Source: Clavibacter sp. A6099 (GTDB lineage: Bacteria; Actinomycetota; Actinomycetes; Actinomycetales; Microbacteriaceae). From it: DNA of 64,000 bases. Positions 58,279 through 64,000 of this stretch are shown here, in pieces. Position 1 is the stretch's first letter; each line of letters opens with the position of its first letter. A program made the translations under genes and the position numbers. Under the pieces are notes generated by a model. That model searched no databases. It saw only the letters and a list, made by a program, of their open reading frames with translations, and was not told where the DNA came from. The stretch spans positions 1 to 64,000 of the forward strand of contig NZ_CP083440.1 of NCBI RefSeq assembly GCF_021919125.1. Direction: 5' to 3'.

Positions 58279-60198
58279 GTGTCGCCGTCCGTCGACTCGG
58301 CGTGGGGGTTGACGCGCCGCCTGAGTCCACGCGACCAGGTGCGCGCGATGATCCGCGACGCCTACGGCCGGCTGGACAGCAACAGCTACCCGCGCCTGCA
58401 CCCGCTCGGGCCGGACGCGCCCACGACGCCCTGGGCGATCCGTCTCGCTGATACCAGCGGCCGGTACCGGCTCCTCTGCTTCGACTTCGACGGCAAGGAC
58501 AGCACCGGCGTCGTCCCCGAGCTCATGGAACAGGCCCAGGACCAGGCGGCCGTGCTCTCCCGCACCCTCGACGAGCTCGCGATCCCCCACGTCCTCTGCC
58601 GCTCCTCCGGCGCCGGCGGCCGCCACGTCTGGATCGCCGTCGACGGCGGCGCCGAGGCGGCCCAGGTCGGCGCCCTGGCCACGGCCGCGCGCGCGAACTT
58701 CTCCACCCTCGACCACGGCATGCTCCGCAACCCCGCGGAAGGCGCCGCCCGGCCCCCACTCTCTCCCCACCGCGACGGCACCAGCTCGCGCGTCCTCACC
58801 GGCGACATCACCGCACTCCTGGCCCCGTCGACGACGACAGCCGACCTCGACGCGCTCACCGCGCTCCTCACCGACCGCATGCCCGCCACCCGCGCCGCCG
58901 ACAGCACCCCCTCAGGACCCGTCGACACCCGGCACCAGGCGCACCGGCCCCTCAGCAAGGCCGGCACCGCCCACATGGCCACCATCGGCGGAGGCGGCAA
59001 CCCCTCCTGGACCGGCTTCATGTGCCTCCTCGCCGCCGCCAACGCCGGCTGGACCCTCACCGACGTCCAGCACGCCGCCCGCACCGCCCCCGGCATGGAG
59101 CACTACCGCACCAAGAACACCGGCCGCGGCACCCGCAAGGCCCGCAGCACCCAGGAAGCCACCGAACGCCTCGAGCGGCAGTGGGCCAAGGCTCAGCAGT
59201 ACGCCGCCGTCCAGCGCCCGCTCCCCCGCCGCGAACCCCAGGACCTCACCGAGCTGCAGGCCATCGTCGCCGACGTCGACGCCATCCTCACCTCCTTCCG
59301 CGTCACCCCCGGCCGCTGGGGTCGTAGCGAAGCCGACGCCTCCCGCCGCTCGATCCTCACCGCCCTCACCTACCTCACCCTCCAGACCGGCAAGCGCACC
59401 ATCGCCGCCTCCATCCGCGACCTCGCCCTCATGACCGGCCTCGGCCGCACCACCGCAGCTGACGCCCTCCGCGTCCTCGCAGACGCCGGCTTCATCACCC
59501 GCGTCTCCCCCACCGACGGCGGCAATGCCGCCGAATGGCGAGTGACCTGGCGATTTTCCACAGTAGAAGGAGCACTCCGGTCACAACCACTACATAACCC
59601 CGCCGCCCCCGCGGAACTCTTCGCCCGTCGCGCCGAACTCGTGAGCGTTCTCGAGCACGAACTCACTGACCAGAGACACGACCTGTTCACACGCAACGGC
59701 CTCGGACACCTCGCCGGTCGGCTCTATGCCACCCTCGGGCAACACGAGGCGCTCAGTGTCGACAGCGCAGCACGCCTCCTGGGAGTGAGCACGCGCCACA
59801 CCGCCACGATCCTCAGCCGCCTACGACGACACCGCCTCATCAAGACCTATGACAACGGGTGGGCACGAGGCGTACGAGATCTCCGGGATGCGGCCGCACG
59901 AACTTTAGGCATCCTCGGCTACCTAGATGACCGTGCTCGCCGTTACCAGGCGGAGCGCGAGGTCTGGGCCTGGTGGAACGCGGAACTCATCACCATGCAC
60001 ACCAACCCCCGATTCCGACCCCGGCGGCCGGCAGCATCCAGCCGCCCGCTTTTCGCTGCCCCCTCCTCCGGTGAACGCGTTTGGCCCCGCTATCCCCGGA
60101 CTCGCACCCTCGCCGATCACCGATCTGCCCGACGTCTTGTACTCGACGGCGCCCTCAACCCCGAGGCGCGATGGCAATATCTCGGTGAGGCGGCCTGA
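58279..60198 (+). CDS. Plasmid replication protein with primase-polymerase-like and winged-helix domains
   Basis: 639 aa from GTG 58279; the frame begins at a TTG (58108) inside the terminator hairpin, so a downstream start is preferred but uncertain (ATG at 58351 also possible). Residues ~40-170 fit an archaeo-eukaryotic primase-polymerase: LLCFDFDGKD (D69, D71), SSGAGGRHVWI (His116) and ARPPLSPHRDG (~157-167). Around 360-450 and 500-560 are winged-helix-like segments (SIRDLALMTGLGRTTAADAL, LSVDSAARLLGVSTRHTATI) that could bind the origin. Arg-rich tail. Repeats lie upstream and iteron-like TGCAAG elements downstream. Probable rep of the element. Confidence 0.8.
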   Translation: MSPSVDSAWGLTRRLSPRDQVRAMIRDAYGRLDSNSYPRLHPLGPDAPTTPWAIRLADTSGRYRLLCFDFDGKDSTGVVPELMEQAQDQAAVLSRTLDELAIPHVLCRSSGAGGRHVWIAVDGGAEAAQVGALATAARANFSTLDHGMLRNPAEGAARPPLSPHRDGTSSRVLTGDITALLAPSTTTADLDALTALLTDRMPATRAADSTPSGPVDTRHQAHRPLSKAGTAHMATIGGGGNPSWTGFMCLLAAANAGWTLTDVQHAARTAPGMEHYRTKNTGRGTRKARSTQEATERLERQWAKAQQYAAVQRPLPRREPQDLTELQAIVADVDAILTSFRVTPGRWGRSEADASRRSILTALTYLTLQTGKRTIAASIRDLALMTGLGRTTAADALRVLADAGFITRVSPTDGGNAAEWRVTWRFSTVEGALRSQPLHNPAAPAELFARRAELVSVLEHELTDQRHDLFTRNGLGHLAGRLYATLGQHEALSVDSAARLLGVSTRHTATILSRLRRHRLIKTYDNGWARGVRDLRDAAARTLGILGYLDDRARRYQAEREVWAWWNAELITMHTNPRFRPRRPAASSRPLFAAPSSGERVWPRYPRTRTLADHRSARRLVLDGALNPEARWQYLGEAA

Positions 60199-61000
60199 GG
60201 CACACCAGCGACGCTCATCGAGCTCGGGTGTCGCACAGCAGCACTCATGATGTACCTGCGGCGGGACGGCTATGGCCACGGGGGTTCGATGGTCAAGACC
60301 GTGCGTGCGACGCCTCGTGCTAGCACTAGTGAAGTGCTTGCAGTATGCAATCACTGCATTGACCATCGTGCGCAGCCATAGGTTCCATGTTCAGATCCGT
60401 AACTTGCACAATGCTTGCATACAGCTAGCGGAGGCCACGCTGAGGCAGCAGGATGAGGTGCTCGAGGTCGGGTACCGCCCTGTACGGCCGCGTTGGCAGT
60501 CGGTAGCGACGACGTTCGACGGGCTGGACTGCCACTCCCCCAGTGTGCCGACGGCAACGGACGTCCGGGCCATTGAGCGGTGAATCCACCTACGAGGACT
60601 CTGCTGCTGATCGACACCCAGACAGACGAGATCATCACCGAAGCATTGCGCTATGCAGGTGCTAGCTGTGTGCAAGCCAGCTGTAAACCGCGAGTTCAGA
60701 TGCCGCGGTGATGCGTGCATGGGCTGCTCCAAGGGGTGGCGGTTCTGGGAGACCCAGGCGGAGGCGAACAGATTGCGGCGAAAGGATGCAACCTGCTAAA
60801 TCGCCTGCCCACGCCTCTCATCGGTAGCGCTATGCAAGTGCTAGCACTTGCATAGCAGTATCGCGAAGATTGCGACTTGGACCCAGGGCCGTCTGCACAC
60901 ACCGCCTCCAGGCGCCTCCGATGCTGGGATGAGCTAGTACCATGACACTGCTAGCAGTCTGCTAGCGCTATGCAAGGGCTACAGATGGGAACGCCTGGAC
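60199..61000. other. Replication/partition intergenic region with palindromes and TGCAAG repeats
   Basis: 800 bases with no credible gene. TGCAAG/CTTGCA units at 60403, 60414, 60671, 60835, 60847 and 60971 (both orientations), several GCTAGC/GTGCTAGCAC palindromes (e.g. 60317-60326, 60661), and the large palindrome at 60829. Likely the origin and/or centromere controlling parA. Confidence 0.7.
60829..60856. repeat. Perfect 28-bp palindrome (candidate parS or iteron)
   Basis: GCTATGCAAGTGCT followed directly by its exact reverse complement. Partial copies lie at 60650-60676 and 60961-60976. Confidence 0.9.
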
Positions 61001-61633
61001 ATGATTCTTCTGGTCGGCAGTCAAAAGGGCGGCGCAGGCAAGTCGACGATCGCGACCAACCTCGCGGCCGAGTACGCCCGACAGGGGAGTGACGTGGTCC
61101 TCGTCGACGCCGACGTCCAGCGCTCCTCCGCTCGCTGGCACGCCGACCGGGAAGCGGCAGGCCTCACACCGGCCATTGCCTGCATCGAGAAGCTCGGCAA
61201 CATCAGCGGCACCCTTAATGACCTCGACAGTCGGTATGGGGTCGTCATCGTCGATGTCGCCGGCAAGGACAGCAAAGAGATGCGTACCGGCATGGTCGTG
61301 GCGCACAAGATGATCGTCACGGTTCGGCCGTCCCAGTTCGACCTCGACACCCTTCCGCATATGAGCGAGCTCGTCGAACAGGCACGGGACCTCAATCCGG
61401 GGCTCGACGTCCGCAGCCTCCTGACACAGGTCCCCACCAACCCCGGTGTCACCGAGCGGGCCGACTCCGAGGACTACCTCTCGGACTACCCGGAACTGCG
61501 CCCCCTGCAGACCGTCGTCTTCGAGCGCAAGGCCTACCGGGACGTCATCGGCGAGGGACGCGGCGTCGTCGAGTGGAACAACCCCAAGGCACGTGCCGAG
61601 ATCCAGGAACTCGCAGCGGAGGTGACGGCGTAA
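61001..61633 (+). CDS. parA: ParA-type partition ATPase
   Basis: 210 aa, the short (type Ib-like) ParA without an N-terminal HTH. Walker A SQKGGAGKST at 7-16 (signature Lys9), DADVQRSSARWHADRE (Walker A' / switch I), VVIVDVAGKDSKEM (Walker B). Its stop overlaps the ATG of the next gene (TAATG). Flanked on both sides by TGCAAG repeats, which are the likely centromere/operator sites. Segregates the element in dividing cells. Confidence 0.95.
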   Translation: MILLVGSQKGGAGKSTIATNLAAEYARQGSDVVLVDADVQRSSARWHADREAAGLTPAIACIEKLGNISGTLNDLDSRYGVVIVDVAGKDSKEMRTGMVVAHKMIVTVRPSQFDLDTLPHMSELVEQARDLNPGLDVRSLLTQVPTNPGVTERADSEDYLSDYPELRPLQTVVFERKAYRDVIGEGRGVVEWNNPKARAEIQELAAEVTA

Positions 61634-61965
61634 TGGCCATCAAGAAGAGGACCCAGCAAGAACGCGACCGTGAGGCCCGCATCGAGGCATTCGGGGCCGC
61701 CGCCGAGGCGCGCAGCAATGAGCCCGCGCCTGTCGTGGAACCCGCGGTGCCTACAGCCTTGCCCTCCGGTGACCGTCAGCCCGCGCCGGCGGCGGGGGAG
61801 CAGCGCTCCTGGCCCAAGAACGCGCTCATCCGCTACCCGAACGAGGACCTGCCGAAGCTCCTCGCCGAGGTCGCTGCTCTCGAGGAGCGCACGCATCACG
61901 CAACCAGTCTCCGTGCACTTCGGCGTGGGCTGGAGATCATGCGTGCGGAACTCACGAAGGAGTAG
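61633..61965 (+). CDS. Small ParB/ParG-like partition partner
   Basis: 110 aa coupled to parA (TAATG). Very basic N-terminus (MAIKKRTQQERDREARIEAF), a disordered Pro/Ala/Glu middle, then NALIRYPNEDLPKLLAEVAA and THHATSLRALRRGLEIMRAE, compatible with a ribbon-helix-helix DNA-binding end as in ParG/ParR proteins. Short ParA genes usually pair with such proteins. The three 11-bp repeats follow its stop by 30 bases and are probably its binding sites. Confidence 0.75.
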   Translation: MAIKKRTQQERDREARIEAFGAAAEARSNEPAPVVEPAVPTALPSGDRQPAPAAGEQRSWPKNALIRYPNEDLPKLLAEVAALEERTHHATSLRALRRGLEIMRAELTKE

Positions 61966-61994
61966 CCAAGCCCACCGCAGGGATAGTTGCACTC

Positions 61995-62027
61995 TGCAAG
62001 CACTTTGCAAGCACTCTGCAAGCACCC
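61995..62027 (+). repeat. Three tandem 11-bp repeats TGCAAGCACYY
   Basis: TGCAAGCACTT, TGCAAGCACTC, TGCAAGCACCC in direct contact, one helical turn each. The TGCAAG core is shared with the repeats upstream of parA. Confidence 0.9.
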
Positions 62028-62671
62028 CGCCGGCGCGGCATAAGTCCTAGCCATGGGAGTGTCAGACGAAGGCGTCTAGGTCTTGGGCCCTTGGGTGACA
62101 ACAGCGGCTCCGCGAAGCGGAGATGCCCACGTTCCAGGACGTTCATGAGCGCACGCACGGGCGAGACTTTTTTGCCGCCCCAGCGTGACCCGGAGGCAGC
62201 ATATGGAACGTCGAGGTGCATCTGACGTGCTGGCAACGGCGCTCCCATGCGTCAGCGTCCTTCCTCGACCGGCCCGATGGGGTGGAATCTAGTGGGCTGG
62301 TTTCGGGGCGTGAAGCGGGTGGTCGGTGGTGCCGGTCGCGCGCTCGCTTCTGCCCGCGGTGGAGAGCAGGTACTCCGCTGGCGCCTCCTCGGTAGGCGCC
62401 TGTTGAGGGCTGTGTGCGCTAGCCGCGTCCCTGGGTTAGCGTCCGAATCCAGAAGGTCGAGGCTCGTGTGAAGTGGAAGCACGGGGCAAGCCCCCCGCGG
62501 TGCACCCGAGCCGACAGTGGGCCGCAAGATACCTCCCAGGCGCTTGCGAGTCAAGGAGTTCGGAAAAGAAAGTCGACGTTCCGAAACCACTGGACGAGCG
62601 TCCAGTACGGTGTTACTTTCGCCTCACCCGACACTCTGGCGGGTACACAGCAACGAACATGGGACACCCGC
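62028..62671. other. Gene-poor region and promoter of the thiopeptide precursor
   Basis: About 640 bases between the partition module and the precursor gene. A 74-aa frame at 62247 has no family or ribosome site. The region ends in the inverted repeats at 62559-62606 described separately. Confidence 0.5.
62559..62606. promoter_or_regulatory. Two inverted repeats upstream of the precursor gene
   Basis: TTCGGAA (62559) with TTCCGAA (62579), and ACTGGACG-AG-CGTCCAGT (62589-62606), 8-bp perfect arms. They lie 66-113 bases before the precursor ATG and look like regulator-binding sites; the TetR-like protein at 9843 is the candidate partner. Confidence 0.7.
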
Positions 62672-62845
62672 ATGGAAAAGACAATGAGCATGAAGATCAG
62701 CCTTCCGGACCTCGATTTCGACAGCGTCGAGATCATGTCCGTCCGTGAGGCCGTGGCGGTGCCGGAGACCGGCGCCACCAGCGGCTCGAGCAGCAGCAAC
62801 TCGAGCTCTTGCTGCGGCAGCAGCTCGTGCTGCTCCTCGTCCTGA
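62672..62845 (+). CDS. Thiopeptide precursor peptide with Ser/Cys-only-type core
   Basis: 57 aa (other in-frame starts at 62684 and 62690). The leader LPDLDFDSVEIMSVREAVAV then PETGA mirrors, position for position, the LazA leader as I remember it (LQDLDLSELTVTSLRDTVAL, PENGA). Leader cleavage is expected at or one residue past the Ala of PETGA, giving a core T-S-G then SSSSNSSSCCGSSSCCSSS (39-57): 14 Ser and 4 Cys of 21 residues after the Thr. Cys would become thiazoles; two Ser would be dehydrated and joined in the pyridine. It is the only RiPP-like precursor seen, in the right place upstream of the exporter genes. A hairpin follows. Confidence 0.92.
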   Translation: MEKTMSMKISLPDLDFDSVEIMSVREAVAVPETGATSGSSSSNSSSCCGSSSCCSSS

Positions 62846-62873
62846 TCGCTCTTCTGTAGGGCCAATCGAAACC

Positions 62874-62912
62874 ACCGAGGGTGGGCCGGCGACAACGTCG
62901 GCCCCCCTCGGT
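62874..62912 (+). terminator. Attenuating hairpin between precursor and transporter genes
   Basis: ACCGAGGG.GGGC...CGAC pairs with GTCG-GCCC-CCCTCGGT around loop AAC, 29 bases after the precursor stop. This usually makes the precursor message more abundant than that of downstream genes. Confidence 0.7.
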
Positions 62913-62928
62913 CATTGAAGGGGATGGA

Positions 62929-63822
62929 ATGTCGGCAGTGGTTGCAGACGCGGTCTGCAAGAGTTACAAGGATGTCGTTGCCGTCAAGGATGTCTCCCTA
63001 CGGGTCGAAGCGGGCGAGCTCGCCGCTGTCCTTGGCCCTAATGGGGCGGGCAAGACGACAACCATCGAGATGTTCGAAGGGCATCGTGCTCCTACGTCAG
63101 GATCGATCCGTGTCCTCGGTCTCGACCCCACGAACCGAGGGGAATTCCGTCAGCTTCGCCGACGCATCGGCGTTGCTCTGCAGAGGACCGGATATGAGCC
63201 GACTCTGACCGTTCAGGAGATTGCCGACCGTCAGGCGAGCTACTACCCCTCGCGCTTCGCTCTACCTCCCATCATCGAAGCCCTCGGGCTCGGCGCGAAG
63301 CTCACATCGCGGATCGGCACGCTGTCCGAGGGCACGCGACGCCGCGCCGACATCTTCTTCGCGCTCGTCGGTGCTCCCGACGTCCTCTTCCTTGATGAGC
63401 CCACCGCGGGCCTCGACCCAATTGCGCGCCGCGATGTGCAGGGCCTGCTCACAAGCCTCCGGCAGTCGGGGATGGCGATCATCATGACATCTCACCACCT
63501 CAATGAGGTCCATGAGATCGCGGACACCGTGCACGTCCTTCGCGACGGAACGATCATGATGTCGGGGCCTCCCGGCACGCTGATCCGCGACTCCGGGATC
63601 AAGACCATCGTCGCGTTCGACCGCCCCGCCGCCGCGCTGACTCTTCCCGAGGGCGCCGTCATCTCCGGGGATCGAGTGACGTTCGACGTCGACGACCCCT
63701 CCGAATTCCTCCGCAGGCTCCATGACTGGAGCGGAACCACAGGCATCGACATGACCAATCTGACCATCACCCAGCCGACGCTCGACGAAGCGTACGTCCG
63801 CCTCGTGGGGGGCGGACAGTGA
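62929..63822 (+). CDS. ABC transporter ATP-binding protein of the thiopeptide cluster
   Basis: 297 aa from ATG 62929 (AAGGGGATGGA before it). Walker A LGPNGAGKTTTIEM (~38-51), Q-loop in GVALQRTGYEP, Walker B VLFLDEPTAGLDPIA (~150), switch His in MTSHHLNEV. The signature is TLSEGTRRRADI rather than LSGGQ, a variant of the type seen in ABC-2 drug/bacteriocin exporters. C-terminal ~80 residues have the usual DrrA-like tail. GTG of the permease overlaps its stop. Role: export and self-protection (inferred). Confidence 0.9.
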   Translation: MSAVVADAVCKSYKDVVAVKDVSLRVEAGELAAVLGPNGAGKTTTIEMFEGHRAPTSGSIRVLGLDPTNRGEFRQLRRRIGVALQRTGYEPTLTVQEIADRQASYYPSRFALPPIIEALGLGAKLTSRIGTLSEGTRRRADIFFALVGAPDVLFLDEPTAGLDPIARRDVQGLLTSLRQSGMAIIMTSHHLNEVHEIADTVHVLRDGTIMMSGPPGTLIRDSGIKTIVAFDRPAAALTLPEGAVISGDRVTFDVDDPSEFLRRLHDWSGTTGIDMTNLTITQPTLDEAYVRLVGGGQ

Positions 63823-64000
63823 GCGCCGTCGAGCTGACGGTCGTCCATGCGCCGGTTTCCGTCGCCCGCACGGCGTGGCTCCATGTGCGGTCAGAGGTCC
63901 GTGCCTTCTGGTCCACGCCCGTCACCGTCGGATTCATCGTATTGATGCCGGTAGTCCTCTATCTCGTCTTCGGCATCGCATTCAAGAGCAACTCGGACAC
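63819..64000 (+). CDS. ABC-2-type transporter permease (3' end outside window)
   Basis: 60 codons visible. The GTG at 63819 overlaps the ATPase stop (GTGA). The protein begins VSAVELTVVHAPVSVARTA, then WLHVRSEVRAFWSTPVTVG and the first membrane helix FIVLMPVVLYLVFGIAF, the classic opening of an ABC-2 permease. Partner of the ATPase at 62929. If the element is circular, this gene would run to the ATG that overlaps position 1-2 of the window. Confidence 0.85.
   Translation, partial: MSAVELTVVHAPVSVARTAWLHVRSEVRAFWSTPVTVGFIVLMPVVLYLVFGIAFKSNSD

Noticed and set aside
60272-60583. 103-aa frame in the par upstream region
   Set aside because: It runs through the palindromes and TGCAAG repeats, has no ribosome site and no recognisable domain.
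62247-62471. 74-aa frame upstream of the precursor gene
   Set aside because: Arg/Gly/Val-rich, no ribosome site, no pattern; taken as non-coding.
1-64000. CRISPR arrays, insertion sequences or integrase genes
   Set aside because: I found no regularly spaced direct repeats of CRISPR size, no transposase with a DDE or HUH motif and no tyrosine or serine recombinase in the window.

Overview
The window looks like most of a conjugative plasmid (or plasmid-like element) from a high-GC actinobacterium, most likely a member of the Microbacteriaceae. Grounds: uniformly high GC with G/C-ending codons, GTG and TTG starts, leaderless or ATGA-coupled genes, an Lsr2 nucleoid protein, an actinobacterial conjugation set (MobF relaxase, VirD4-like coupling protein, SCO6880-like and VirB4-like proteins, NlpC/P60 hydrolase) and a replication/partition module. 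The genus is inferred, not proven.

Layout. (1) 1-10.5 kb and 62.6-64.0 kb: the two halves of what reads as one lactazole-like thiopeptide cluster. At the right end are the precursor peptide, an ABC ATPase and the start of its permease; at the left end are the LanB-type glutamylation enzyme, a pyridine-synthase-like protein, a leader-binding E1-like protein, a YcaO cyclodehydratase ending in PxPxP, an extra nitroreductase-like protein, a fused elimination/dehydrogenase protein and a butyrolactone-receptor-like TetR regulator. If the molecule is circular, the cluster is continuous across the window join. (2) 10.6-20 kb: a patchwork with a YhcG-like remnant, a nuclease-like protein, a tiny secreted peptide, a signal peptidase I, and a lower-GC block coding a MacAB-like exporter with a secreted 114-aa peptide and a lipoprotein. 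(3) 20-31 kb: Lsr2, HTH and SRAP proteins, several small unrecognised proteins (two too short for usual calling), DnaA-box-like sites, PIN and HIRAN proteins, DUF4238. (4) 31.9-36.5 kb: a toxin-antitoxin run (Xre/RES, VbhA/Fic, AbiEi/AbiEii) and an HNH endonuclease. (5) 36.5-54.9 kb: the relaxase and its satellites on the right-hand strand, then an eleven-gene conjugation operon on the opposite strand. (6) 54.9-62.1 kb: regulators, ribbon-helix-helix proteins, the replication protein (primase-polymerase-like plus winged helices), then parA and a small partner gene flanked on both sides by TGCAAG repeats.

How it works together. The rep/par segment would maintain the element, the toxin-antitoxin pairs would stabilise it, and the relaxase plus the type IV-like channel would transfer it. 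The thiopeptide cluster, and possibly the second secreted-peptide/exporter cassette, would be the cargo that benefits the host. Small inverted repeats lie upstream of the precursor gene, between the conjugation operon and its neighbouring regulator, and in front of a wHTH gene, which suggests dedicated control of each module.
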